DNA of 13,447 nucleotides from Hydrogenophaga sp. (GCA_030684755.1 JAUXXN010000384.1:1-13447), one strand, 5' to 3'. Positions 1 to 8,638 are shown, counted from the stretch's first letter. The notes: a model not told the origin generated them from the letters alone. Translations and numbers: made by a program.

Positions 1-915
1 GAAGAAGGCTCGGGCGGTGGCGGTTACGCCAAGGTCATGAGCGAAGGCTTCCAGCAGGCCCAGCGCGAGATGTACGCGAAACAGGCGCGCGAGGTCGACA
101 TCATCATCACCACCGCGCTGATCCCGGGCAAGCCAGCGCCCAAGCTGATCACCGCCGAGATGGTGAAAAGCATGAAACCCGGCAGCGTGATCGTGGACAT
201 GGCGGCCGAGCAAGGCGGCAACTGCGAGCTCACCGTGCCCGGCGAGGCGGTGGTGCGCCACGGCGTGACCATCGTCGGCTACACCGACCTGGCCTCGCGC
301 ATGGCGCGCCAGTCTTCCACGCTGTACGGCACCAACCTGTTCCGACTGACAGAGGAGCTGTGCAAGACCAAGGACGGTGTGATCAACGTCAACATGGAAG
401 ACGACGCGATTCGCGGTTTGACCGTGATCAAAAATGGCGAAATCACCTGGCCAGCGCCGCCCATCGTGGCAGCGCTCAAGCCCCCGCCCAAGCCTGCTGC
501 TGCGGTCGCGGCGAAGAAAGGTCACGGCCACGGTGAAGCGTCCGGGCCGATGCCTGCGGGCAAGCTGGCCATCGTGGCAGGGGTCACGGCGGTGCTGTTT
601 GCGCTGGTGGGCGCCTATGCCCCGGCCGAATTCCTGTCGCATTTCACGGTCTTCGTGCTGGCGTGTTTTGTGGGTTACATGGTGGTGTGGAACGTGAAGC
701 CGGCGCTGCACACGCCGCTGATGAGTGTGACCAACGCCATCAGCTCCATCATCGCCATCGGGGCGCTGGTGCAAATATCGCCCATCGCCAGCGCGGCCGA
801 GCGGCCCAACACGCTGATCGGCGTGCTCGCTGCGGTGGCGCTGGTGCTCACCGCCATCAACATGTTCGGCGGTTTCGCCGTCACCCAGCGCATGCTGGCG
901 ATGTTCCGCAAATAA
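1..915 (+). CDS. pntA: NAD(P) transhydrogenase subunit alpha, 3' part (5' end outside window)
   Basis: This is the C-terminal 304 residues of the alpha subunit of the membrane-bound, proton-translocating transhydrogenase, which couples hydride transfer between NAD(H) and NADP(H) to proton movement. The reading frame is open from base 1, so the gene starts upstream; the internal ATG at 37 is not the start. Residues 1 to about 150 belong to the NAD(H)-binding domain, with [28 protein letters not shown] and [11 protein letters not shown] typical of PntA. A Pro/Ala-rich linker with HGHGHGE follows (about 160-182), then four hydrophobic helices (about 188-208, 212-232, 240-258, 272-290). [12 protein letters not shown] and [16 protein letters not shown] are near-identical to what is known of E. 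coli PntA. The NAD-binding and membrane parts are therefore fused in one chain, unlike the split PntAA/PntAB of some alphaproteobacteria. pntB follows after 16 bases and is surely co-transcribed. Confidence 0.97.
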   Translation, partial: EEGSGGGGYAKVMSEGFQQAQREMYAKQAREVDIIITTALIPGKPAPKLITAEMVKSMKPGSVIVDMAAEQGGNCELTVPGEAVVRHGVTIVGYTDLASRMARQSSTLYGTNLFRLTEELCKTKDGVINVNMEDDAIRGLTVIKNGEITWPAPPIVAALKPPPKPAAAVAAKKGHGHGEASGPMPAGKLAIVAGVTAVLFALVGAYAPAEFLSHFTVFVLACFVGYMVVWNVKPALHTPLMSVTNAISSIIAIGALVQISPIASAAERPNTLIGVLAAVALVLTAINMFGGFAVTQRMLAMFRK

Positions 916-931
916 GAATAGGAGACACTGA

Positions 932-2350
<1,419 letters not shown>

Positions 2351-2433
2351 GTACACGGCGGCTCGCTTGGGCCGCACAAAGAGCATCCATTGCGCCCGCC
2401 CGGATCGGTGGGGTCTGAGTGATGATCTTTCAC

Positions 2434-2466
2434 AAAGGGCCGGTTTGCACCGGCCTTTTGATTTTT
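2434..2466 (+). terminator. Intrinsic terminator after pntB
   Basis: A near-perfect hairpin pairs 2434-2444 with 2449-2459 (core GGCCGG/CCGGCC, extended by A-T pairs and one G-U) around a four-base loop. It is followed by TTTTGATTTTT. It lies 83 bases after the pntB stop and should end pnt transcription. Confidence 0.85.
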
Positions 2467-2545
2467 ATAGCTGCTAAGTGCCGACCCGCTTGAGAAATCG
2501 TTCGCTGTCAGGCATTGGTAAGGGAAAAACACGAGGCAGTTAGGT

Positions 2546-2565
2546 GCATTTTCAATACAAAATGC
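2546..2565. promoter_or_regulatory. Inverted repeat in the fadD upstream region, possible operator
   Basis: GCATTTT (2546-2552) and AAAATGC (2559-2565) form a perfect 7-base inverted repeat around a 6-base spacer, 38 bases before the fadD start. The right half contains TACAAA (2556-2561), a passable -10 box, but no good -35 is visible at 16-18 bases. The symmetry and position would suit a dimeric repressor site. It does not match the E. coli FadR or Pseudomonas PsrA site as I know them. Which protein binds, if any, is unknown. Confidence 0.3.
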
Positions 2566-2603
2566 GCGGCTGCTTGCACAACCACCGTCCCTGGAGATCA
2601 CAT

Positions 2604-4289
2604 ATGACCAAACCGACGGCCGACCGTCCCTGGCTGGGCGCTTATCCAGCGGGCGTACCTGCTGACATCGATGTGGACCAATACCCTTCATTGGTGCATT
2701 TGATGGAGGAAAGCTTTCATAAGCACGCCAAACGGCCCGCCTACAGCTTCATGGGCAAAGAAATCAGCTTTGGGCAGACCGACAGCCTGTCGCAGGCTTT
2801 TGCGGCCTACCTGCAGAGTCTGGGGCTGGTCAAGGGCGACCGGGTGGCCATCATGATGCCCAACGTGCCGCAGTACCCGGTGGCGGTGGCGGGCATTCTG
2901 CGTGCGGGCTTTGTGGTGGTGAACGTGAACCCGCTCTACACCCCGCGTGAACTGGAACACCAGCTCAAAGACTCGGGTGCCAAAGCCATTGTCATTGTTG
3001 AAAACTTTGCACATGTTTTGGAGCAGTGCGTGGCCAACACGCCGGTTAAGCATGTGGTGTTGGCAGCCATGGGCGACCTGCTGGGCTTGCTCAAAGGTGC
3101 TGTGGTCAATTACGTGGTGCGCAATGTCAAGAAAATGGTGCCCACCTACAACCTGCCGCAGGCGGTGCGTTTCAACGAGGCCATCGCGCGGGGCACACGC
3201 GGTGCGTTCAAGCGCCCCGACATCAAGCCCGACCATGTGGCGGTGCTGCAGTACACCGGCGGCACCACCGGCGTGAGCAAAGGCGCGGTGCTGCTGCACC
3301 GCAACGTGATTGCCAATCTGCTGCAGTCCGAGGCCTGGAACGAGCCGGTGATGAAGCAGCTACCGGCCAACGAGCAGCCCACCAGCGTGTGCGCCTTGCC
3401 GCTGTACCACATCTTCGCTTTCACGGTGAACATGATGTTGTCGATGCGCACCGGAGGCAAAACGATTCTGATACCCAACCCGCGCGATCTGCCCGCTGTG
3501 CTCAAAGAACTGAGCAAACACACCTTTCACAGCTTCCCGGCGGTCAACACGCTGTTCAACGGCCTGGCCAACCACCCCGACTTCAACACTGTGAACTGGA
3601 GCAATCTGAAGGTGTCGGTGGGCGGTGGCATGGCGGTGCAGAGCGCCGTAGCCAAGCTCTGGCTGGAGAAAACCGGGTGCCCGATTTGCGAAGGCTATGG
3701 TCTGTCGGAAACCAGCCCGTCGGCCAGTTGCAACCCCACCACCAGCACCGAATACAGCGGCACCATCGGCGTGCCGCTGCCCAACACCTGGATGAAATGC
3801 CTGGACGACAACGGCGCAGAGGTGCCGATAGGTCAGCCCGGCGAGATCGCCATCCAGGGCCCGCAGGTGATGGCCGGTTACTGGCAGCGCCCCGATGAAA
3901 CCGCCAAGGTCATGACGCCCGACGGTTTCTTCAAGAGCGGCGACGTGGGCGTGATGGACGCTCGCGGCTATTTCAAAATAGTGGACCGCAAGAAAGACAT
4001 GGTGTTAGTGAGTGGTTTCAACGTCTACCCCAACGAAGTGGAAGACGTGGTGGCCCAGTTGCCGGGCGTGATGGAGTGCGCGGTGGTGGGCGTGCCCGAC
4101 GACAAGTCGGGCGAGGCGGTGAAGCTGGTGATCGTGAAAAAAGACCCCGCGCTCACCGAGTCGCAGGTGCGCGATTTTTGTAAGGCCAACCTCACGGGTT
4201 ACAAGCAACCCAAGGTGGTGGAGTTCCGCACCGAGCTGCCCAAGACGCCGGTGGGGAAGATTTTGCGGCGTGAGCTGCGCAGCAAATGA
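2604..4289 (+). CDS. fadD: Long-chain fatty acid-CoA ligase (FadD type)
   Basis: A 561-aa AMP-forming acyl-CoA synthetase that activates fatty acids to acyl-CoA via an acyl-adenylate, for beta-oxidation or lipid synthesis. It acts in the cytoplasm or at the inner face of the membrane. Visible motifs are the P-loop YTGGTTGVSKGA (217-228), GYGLSETSP (364-372), the FACS-type region from YWQRPDETAKVM through DRKKDMVLVSGFNVYPNEVE (426-480), and the C-terminal PKTPVGKILRRELR with the likely catalytic Lys552. The frame is open further upstream to a GTG at 2544, but the ATG at 2604 is preferred. It has GGAG at 2593-2596 with a 7-base spacer, and the 20 extra residues are unlike the family and cover the probable promoter. 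Length and motifs match long-chain FadD; medium-chain preference cannot be excluded. The stop overlaps the next start by 4 bases. Confidence 0.93.
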   Translation: MTKPTADRPWLGAYPAGVPADIDVDQYPSLVHLMEESFHKHAKRPAYSFMGKEISFGQTDSLSQAFAAYLQSLGLVKGDRVAIMMPNVPQYPVAVAGILRAGFVVVNVNPLYTPRELEHQLKDSGAKAIVIVENFAHVLEQCVANTPVKHVVLAAMGDLLGLLKGAVVNYVVRNVKKMVPTYNLPQAVRFNEAIARGTRGAFKRPDIKPDHVAVLQYTGGTTGVSKGAVLLHRNVIANLLQSEAWNEPVMKQLPANEQPTSVCALPLYHIFAFTVNMMLSMRTGGKTILIPNPRDLPAVLKELSKHTFHSFPAVNTLFNGLANHPDFNTVNWSNLKVSVGGGMAVQSAVAKLWLEKTGCPICEGYGLSETSPSASCNPTTSTEYSGTIGVPLPNTWMKCLDDNGAEVPIGQPGEIAIQGPQVMAGYWQRPDETAKVMTPDGFFKSGDVGVMDARGYFKIVDRKKDMVLVSGFNVYPNEVEDVVAQLPGVMECAVVGVPDDKSGEAVKLVIVKKDPALTESQVRDFCKANLTGYKQPKVVEFRTELPKTPVGKILRRELRSK

Positions 4290-5038
4290 CAGCTCCCACC
4301 GCCATCGTTTCCGCCCTTCACGACGAACTGGCCGGCGTGTTGGAACTGATGCCCGATGAGCACAAGCAGGTGGTCGGCGGGCGCGAATTCTGGGTCGGTC
4401 ACTTGCATGGACGGGACGTGGTTGCTGTGCTCAGTGGCATCGGCAAGGTGGCGGCTGCCACCACGGCCACGTTGCTGATCGAACGCTTTGGCGTGAAGCG
4501 CATTGTGTTCACTGGCGTGGCCGGTGGCTTGGGTGCGGGTGTGCGGGTGGGCGATGTGGTGCTGGCCCGTGGCTTCCTGCAGCACGACATGGATGCTTCG
4601 CCGTTGTTTACGCGCCACGAAGTGCCGGGTTATGGGCGTGCCCGTTTCGAGGCCGATGCACCTTTGACCGACGCGCTGGAGCTGGCCTGCGAGCGTATGC
4701 TGCACAGCCTGCCGCAGCAACTGGGCGCCGACACCGTGGCGGCATTTGGTTTGCAAACGCCACGTCTGCACCAAGGCTTGCTCATCAGCGGCGACCGCTT
4801 TGTAGCCACCACCGCTGAGAGCGCCGCCTTGCAGCGCGAACTGCCCGATGCGCTGGCGGTGGAAATGGAAGGCGCTGCCTTTGCGCAGGTGTGTCACGAT
4901 TTTGGCGTACCGCTGGCCGTGGTGCGCACCATCTCAGACCGCGCCGACGACACGGCACATGTGGACTTTCCACGCTTCTTGCGCGAAGTGGCCAGCCGCT
5001 ACAGCGGCGCGGTGGTTGAGGCGCTGTTCAAACACTGA
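4286..5038 (+). CDS. mtnN: 5'-methylthioadenosine/S-adenosylhomocysteine nucleosidase
   Basis: A 250-aa cytosolic nucleosidase of the MtnN/Pfs family. It removes adenine from methylthioadenosine, S-adenosylhomocysteine and 5'-deoxyadenosine, relieving inhibition of methyltransferases, radical-SAM enzymes and polyamine synthesis. The E. coli catalytic residues have counterparts: Glu14 in SALHDELAG (Glu12), Glu195 in AVEMEGAAFAQVC (Glu174) and Asp218 in RTISDRAD (Asp197). FTGVAGGLGAGVRVGDVVLA (75-94) is the family core. It is slightly longer than the 232-aa E. coli enzyme, with extra residues around 103-165. Its ATG overlaps the fadD stop (ATGA) and no strong ribosome site is visible, so translation is probably coupled to fadD. 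A broader purine-nucleoside phosphorylase-superfamily role is possible, but the Glu/Asp set favours MtnN. Confidence 0.9.
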   Translation: MTAPTAIVSALHDELAGVLELMPDEHKQVVGGREFWVGHLHGRDVVAVLSGIGKVAAATTATLLIERFGVKRIVFTGVAGGLGAGVRVGDVVLARGFLQHDMDASPLFTRHEVPGYGRARFEADAPLTDALELACERMLHSLPQQLGADTVAAFGLQTPRLHQGLLISGDRFVATTAESAALQRELPDALAVEMEGAAFAQVCHDFGVPLAVVRTISDRADDTAHVDFPRFLREVASRYSGAVVEALFKH

Positions 5039-5362
5039 ACCGACTGGCGCGGGACGCCCCACCCAGAACGCGGCACAACCGGTTTTACCGGGGCGCACCG
5101 CGTTGCTCAGGGGCTGAGCCGGTTACTTGCGTCATCACCCCTTGCCGATGCCGGGGCAGTGAACCTGAGATGGAGGTGGTTCCAACCTAAAGCCCGCAGT
5201 TGAATTCCTAAAAAAATAGTGCAAACCCAGTATTCATGCGGCTTACAGAGGTTTTTCGGTCACTGCGGAGCAGTACCAATTGGGTGAGTTGAACGCTTAG
5301 AAGAACGCGAAGTTGGACAACGACTTACGTAACTCTTTCGATTTCAACTGTCGAATCTAGGT
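5039..5362. other. Non-coding stretch between convergent mtnN and corA
   Basis: No gene is supported in these 324 bases. A perfect small hairpin GCTCAG-GGG-CTGAGC lies at 5105-5119, and flanking AACCGG (5077-5082) can pair with CCGGTT (5119-5124), but there is no T-tract, so it is a weak terminator candidate at best. From about 5195 the base composition shifts visibly towards A+T. Within that part is a bulged hairpin at 5258-5277. No good intrinsic terminator for either flanking gene was found. Confidence 0.5.
5197..5354. repeat. A+T-richer segment bounded by imperfect inverted repeats
   Basis: CAGTTGAA (5197-5204) is the exact reverse complement of TTCAACTG (5343-5350), and the match extends imperfectly to about 10 of 12 positions. 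The roughly 150 bases enclosed are clearly less GC-rich than the flanking genes, carry an A-run (about 5210-5216) and have no ORF. This could be a small non-autonomous element or a remnant, but no target-site duplication is visible. With repeats this short, chance is a real alternative. Confidence 0.2.
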
Positions 5363-6349
5363 TTAACGGAGCCAGCCCCGTTTGCGAAAATACACCATGG
5401 GTATGATGGCCGACAGCACCATCAGCCCAATGGCCAGCGGGTAACCGTAGGCCCATTCCAGCTCGGGCATGAAGCGGAAATTCATGCCGTAACTGCTGGC
5501 CACCAACGTGGGCGGTAGCAGCGACACGCTGGCCACCGAGAAGATTTTGATGATCTTGTTCTGGTTGATGTTGATGAAACCGACCGTGGCATCCATCAAA
5601 AAATTGATCTTATCGAACAAGAAAGCGGTGTGGCTGTCCAGCGAGTCGAGGTCGCGCAAAATTTGCCGCGCGTCTTCAAATTGTTCGGCGCTTAGTAGGC
5701 GGCTGCGCATCATGAAGCTCACAGCGCGCCGGGTGTCCATCACGTTTCGGCGGATGCGGCCCGACATGTCTTCGTTGCGCGCAATGGCCGAGAGCGCCTC
5801 GCTCAGCAGGTTGTCCGATGCATTGCTGTTGAGCACCTTTTTGCTCACCGTCTCAATCTCGTCGTAAATATCTTCCAGCGTATCGGCGCAGTATTCGGCG
5901 TCGGCGTCAAACAGCATCAGCAGCACATCTTTGGCGTCTTCGATCAGCCCGGGCATGCGCCGCGCCCGCATGCGCAGCAGGCGAAAGACGGGTACGTCTT
6001 CGTCGTGGATGGAAAACAGCACGCCTTTGCTTTTGAGCGAATCGTTGTGTTCGTTCAAGATAAACGCCACGCGAATGGCGCGCGGATCTTCGGCATCGTC
6101 GATCAAAAAGTCGCTGCGCACATGCAATTCGCCGTTGTCTTCTTCAAAGAACCGGGCCGATTCTTCGATGTCTTCGTCCATCGCGTCTTCGGGAATCGAA
6201 AGACCAAAATGCTGCTTGACCCAGCGGCGCTCTTCGGGCGTGGGGGCCTCCAGGTCAACCCAGATGGGTTTGAACCGCGCCAGTTCTTCGAGCGACTCGA
6301 TTTCTTCCTGAAACAGGCGGCCATTGGCCAAGGTGAATACGTTGAGCAT
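5363..6349 (-). CDS. corA: CorA family magnesium/cobalt transporter
   Basis: A 328-aa divalent metal channel of the CorA family, forming pentamers in the inner membrane and carrying mainly Mg2+ (also Co2+ or Ni2+). The family hallmark YGMNF (287-291), followed by MPELEW (294-299), lies in the loop between two C-terminal helices, about 268-287 and 303-321. The end is basic (FRKRGWLR), as expected for a cytoplasmic tail. The long N-terminal domain is rich in acidic residues (for example 54-76), consistent with the cytoplasmic funnel that senses metal. The ATG at 6347-6349 is preceded on the minus strand by GGGAG (6357-6361) with a 7-base spacer. The upstream spacer to the patatin gene is strongly structured and could act as a leader. 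CorA-like zinc exporters (ZntB) normally lack this exact GMN-MPEL pattern, so CorA is favoured. Confidence 0.95.
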   Translation of the reverse strand: MLNVFTLANGRLFQEEIESLEELARFKPIWVDLEAPTPEERRWVKQHFGLSIPEDAMDEDIEESARFFEEDNGELHVRSDFLIDDAEDPRAIRVAFILNEHNDSLKSKGVLFSIHDEDVPVFRLLRMRARRMPGLIEDAKDVLLMLFDADAEYCADTLEDIYDEIETVSKKVLNSNASDNLLSEALSAIARNEDMSGRIRRNVMDTRRAVSFMMRSRLLSAEQFEDARQILRDLDSLDSHTAFLFDKINFLMDATVGFININQNKIIKIFSVASVSLLPPTLVASSYGMNFRFMPELEWAYGYPLAIGLMVLSAIIPMVYFRKRGWLR

Positions 6350-6370
6350 GTGGGCACTCCCGGCGTGAGA

Positions 6371-6497
6371 GGGGCTGAGGGAAGCGGGGCACGGGCGTGC
6401 CCCTGGGCTGGGGGGTGGCGCTTTCAGCCGACCGATCGCCCAATCTCAGCCCCCGCTCGGTGGGCGGGCTCAGACGGGAGCGGGTGGAGCTGAAAGC
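6371..6497. repeat. GC-rich spacer with several inverted repeats upstream of corA
   Basis: Four perfect inverted repeats lie between the patatin-like gene and corA: 6371-6379 with 6445-6453 (GGGGCTGAG/CTCAGCCCC); 6386-6392 with 6397-6403 (GGGGCAC/GTGCCCC, four-base loop); 6420-6428 with 6489-6497 (GCTTTCAGC/GCTGAAAGC); and 6452-6458 with 6478-6484 (CCCGCTC/GAGCGGG, nested in the third). The first and third interlock, so they cannot both form. None is followed by a T-tract on the minus strand, so this is not a standard intrinsic terminator. A structured corA leader or a weak terminator for the lipase gene are both possible. Confidence 0.4.
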
Positions 6498-6555
6498 ACA
6501 CAACTGGGGGGTGTGCTGTCCATGGGGTGTTGAAGGGGTTAAAAACTGTCGCTGA

Positions 6556-7815
6556 TTATGGCACCGCAAGCCCACTTTTGTGGCTGGGCGATGGTGCCAT
6601 GAAGCGCATCAACTCGTCTTGGCGCCGCTTGGCATCGCCCTCGCCGAGTTCCATCAAGGCGCTTACGAAGTCGGGTTCAAACAGCAGGTAGCTCGCCAGC
6701 GAAGCGGCGCTGCCAGCGGCGGCCCGCCCGGTGTCCAGTGCACCCAGTCCCACCAGGGTGTTGCGTGTGGGGCGGGGCAGGGCACCAATGTATTTGTGCG
6801 CCAGTTCATCCAGCGAAAAGCTGGGCTGCAGAGCCAGCACCTCAATGGGTCGGTACGGCAAGGCCGCTGCCAAGTGGGGCGGTAGCCGGGCCAGCGTCTG
6901 GCTGACGCGCTGGGTTTGCTCCACATCGGACTGCAGCGTATCGTGAAACACGCTGGCCATGGCGTGGCCAGCAATGGTGCCGGCAGTGGGCTCGTCGCTC
7001 ACACGGGCTGCCATGCCCGAGCGCTGCGGTTGGCCCACACCGATCACCAGTACCCGTCGGGCGCCAAAGTGAATGGCAGGTGACAGCGGGGATAACTGGC
7101 GCATCGAGCCGTCGCCGAAATGCTCTTTGTGGCCGTCCACCCAGAGTGGCACAGCCGGAAACAGGAACGGGATGGCACTGGACGCCATCAGGTGTTCGAT
7201 GGTGATGGGCTGGAAGTCGGCGCGCCGCCCGGGGCGGTGCCAGGGCTGCACCGGACTGTCGGAGCGGGTTTGGCAAAAAATCCAGTGCTCGCCCGACGTG
7301 TAACTGGAGGCGCTCACGCCGAGCACGTCAATGTGGTGCTGTTCCAAGGCTTGTTCCAACGCCTTGAGGTCGATCGCTCGGTGCAACGTATCCACAAGGG
7401 GTAGGGTGTCGAGCAGAGCGCGGTGGCGGCGCACTTGGCGCGCCAGCGTCCAGCCAGCCACCAGCCTGTTGGCATGTACCCAGCCAGGCGCGTCCAGTCG
7501 GTAAACCTGTTCCGAGCGCAGCCCGCGCCAGAAGTCTGCCAGCTGCGGCAGTGCCGCAAGGCCCAGCCCGGCATGGCTGCCCAAGTAGGCCGCATTCAGC
7601 GCTCCCGCCGAAGTGCCAAACAACCACCGAAACGGAAAATGGCTGGCGGCTTTCTGCTCTCTAGTGCCCAGCATGGCCGCGAGCGCCTTGAGCACGCCCG
7701 CTTGGTAAGCGGTGCGGGCACCGCCGCCCATCAGCACCAGCGCGCAGCCATCAGCCGCTGCATCAGTCGTGTCAGTCGCCAGCATGTTGCGTGAGATCAA
7801 TGTATCGAGTGACAA
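6556..7815 (-). CDS. Patatin-like phospholipase family protein
   Basis: A predicted lipid acyl hydrolase of the patatin family, which uses a Ser-Asp dyad. In order it shows the oxyanion-hole glycines GGGARTAYQAGVL (30-42), the nucleophile elbow GTSAG (67-71, Ser69) and the DGS motif (235-237, Asp235). All catalytic elements are present. The region after about 300, including SYLLFEPDF, resembles the C-terminal part common in proteobacterial patatin proteins of about 400 residues. No signal peptide is seen, so it is probably cytosolic or membrane-associated; the substrate is unknown. The start is uncertain: TTG at 7813-7815 (419 aa) has a weak AAGG nine bases upstream, while ATG at 7783-7785 (409 aa) has no visible ribosome site. 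The conserved part begins after both. The gene lies upstream of corA on the same strand, 206 bases apart, with no obvious functional link. Confidence 0.85.
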   Translation of the reverse strand: MSLDTLISRNMLATDTTDAAADGCALVLMGGGARTAYQAGVLKALAAMLGTREQKAASHFPFRWLFGTSAGALNAAYLGSHAGLGLAALPQLADFWRGLRSEQVYRLDAPGWVHANRLVAGWTLARQVRRHRALLDTLPLVDTLHRAIDLKALEQALEQHHIDVLGVSASSYTSGEHWIFCQTRSDSPVQPWHRPGRRADFQPITIEHLMASSAIPFLFPAVPLWVDGHKEHFGDGSMRQLSPLSPAIHFGARRVLVIGVGQPQRSGMAARVSDEPTAGTIAGHAMASVFHDTLQSDVEQTQRVSQTLARLPPHLAAALPYRPIEVLALQPSFSLDELAHKYIGALPRPTRNTLVGLGALDTGRAAAGSAASLASYLLFEPDFVSALMELGEGDAKRRQDELMRFMAPSPSHKSGLAVP

Positions 7816-7879
7816 AGTGATTGGCCTTGTGATCTGGCGCCTGCGACGCCTCGACTACATTGGTTTGTTGAGCAAAATC

Positions 7880-8102
7880 ATGACACATTCCCTTTAATCT
7901 TCCAGTCGCGAGCGCAAGCTGCTGCTGCTGACGATCATCGACCTCCAGTTCACGGGTTTTACCGTGCTGTTTGTGTTGCTCAGCGGGTGCATGATTCCAA
8001 GCGTGGTGCTACCTGGTCATCGGTGCCGTCTTGCTGGCGTGTACGCCAGTCTGGCTTCGGTGGTTGTGTCGCGCAGCCTCAGGCCCCGCACCACCCCAGT
8101 GA
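7880..8102 (+). pseudogene. Possible remnant of a small two-helix membrane protein
   Basis: An ATG at 7880 runs into a TAA at 7895. The same frame then stays open to 8110 and encodes RERKLLLLTIIDLQ followed by FTGFTVLFVLLSG, a plausible membrane helix. Past about 7985 this frame loses hydrophobic character, while another frame gives AWCYLVIGAVLLACTPVWLRW, a second helix-like segment, ending at a TGA (8100-8102). The simplest reading is a short two-helix protein broken by a nonsense codon and a frameshift. I do not recognise the family. Hydrophobic runs arise easily by chance in GC-rich DNA, so this is tentative. Confidence 0.25.
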
Positions 8103-8112
8103 TAAACTGAGT

Positions 8113-8140
8113 AACAAAGTTCGCTTTTCAACACTTTGTT
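8113..8140. repeat. Perfect 8-base inverted repeat upstream of hpf
   Basis: AACAAAGT (8113-8120) and ACTTTGTT (8133-8140) are exact reverse complements around a 12-base spacer. No T-tract follows, so it is not an intrinsic terminator. It sits just upstream of the candidate hpf promoter, where an activator or other dimeric regulator could bind. Confidence 0.35.
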
Positions 8141-8151
8141 GCGCTGCATGA

Positions 8152-8180
8152 TTGCGCTGCACCCCTTTCATGGGCATAGT
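8152..8180 (+). promoter_or_regulatory. Candidate sigma-70 type promoter for hpf
   Basis: TTGCGC (8152-8157) and CATAGT (8175-8180) are separated by exactly 17 bases and would start transcription near 8187, giving a leader of about 75 bases. The -35 keeps only the TTG, and the -10 matches 4 of 6 bases. The 8-base direct repeat GCGCTGCA (8141-8148 and 8154-8161) overlaps the -35 region. I saw no clear sigma-54 -24/-12 element. Confidence 0.3.
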
Positions 8181-8262
8181 GGCTCCAAGACGTCCCCGTT
8201 GTCGCTGGGAGGTTCTTCCAACCGGCGGCTTGTGTCAACCCGGAGCATAAGGAGGCTCATGT

Positions 8263-8592
8263 ATGAACCTGACGATCAGCGGTCACCACCTCGAAGTCAC
8301 CCCCGCCTTGCGCGGTTATGTCACCAGCAAACTCGAACGGATATCCCGACACTTTGACCAAGTGGTTGATATGAAGGTGCTGCTCACGGTCGACAACCTC
8401 AAAGAGAAAGACCTGCGCCAGCGCGCCGAGTGCAACATCCATGTCAAGGGGAAAGACCTGTTCGCTGAAAGCGCCCATGCCGATCTGTACGCCGCAGTGG
8501 ACGAACTGGCCGACAAACTGGACCGCCAAGTGCTGCGCTACAAAGACAAGGCGCAAGACCACCACCATGAGGCCGCCAAGCGTCTGATGTAA
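8263..8592 (+). CDS. hpf: Ribosome hibernation promoting factor (short HPF/YfiA family)
   Basis: A 109-aa protein of the HPF/RaiA family, which binds the decoding region of the 30S subunit in stationary phase or starvation and promotes inactive 70S dimers or 100S particles. It starts [24 protein letters not shown], the usual family opening, with a beta-alpha-beta-beta-beta-alpha pattern and the internal motifs [16 protein letters not shown] and [16 protein letters not shown]. The length fits the short form (E. coli HPF 95 aa) and lacks the dimerising C-terminal domain of long HPFs. A histidine-rich tail ([11 protein letters not shown]) ends it. AAGGAGG (8249-8255), 7 bases before the ATG, is the strongest ribosome site in the window, suggesting high expression when transcribed. 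Followed by ptsN and hprK, as is common in betaproteobacteria, but rpoN is not upstream. Confidence 0.94.
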   Translation: MNLTISGHHLEVTPALRGYVTSKLERISRHFDQVVDMKVLLTVDNLKEKDLRQRAECNIHVKGKDLFAESAHADLYAAVDELADKLDRQVLRYKDKAQDHHHEAAKRLM

Positions 8593-8605
8593 CAAATAGA
8601 AAGGG

Positions 8606-8623
8606 CCGCAAAAGGCGGTTTTT
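8606..8623 (+). terminator. Weak intrinsic terminator after hpf
   Basis: A 4-bp GC stem (CCGC 8606-8609 with GCGG 8615-8618, loop AAAAG) is followed by TTTTT. It lies 13 bases after the hpf stop. The stem is short; it probably backs up the stronger hairpin just downstream. Confidence 0.5.
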
Positions 8624-8638
8624 ATGTTGCATTGCAGC

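Larger units (their letters stand above)
7816..8262. other. Intergenic stretch between divergent patatin gene and hpf
   Basis: These 447 bases hold no intact gene. The first half has a possible small broken membrane-protein gene (7880-8102). The second half has an inverted repeat, a short direct repeat and a candidate promoter for hpf, then a strong ribosome site. Many betaproteobacteria have rpoN directly upstream of hpf; nothing resembling sigma-54 is present here. Confidence 0.6.

Noticed and set aside
2544..2603. GTG start giving fadD 20 extra residues
   Set aside because: The ATG at 2604 has a well-placed GGAG, the extra residues are unlike the family, and the region holds the palindrome and probable promoter.
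5105..5124. Hairpin after mtnN as an intrinsic terminator
   Set aside because: The stem is perfect, but there is no T-tract on either strand.
7895..7993. 33-codon minus-strand ORF over the possible pseudogene
   Set aside because: Short, with a serine run that is simply the antisense of CTG repeats, and no ribosome site or family resemblance.
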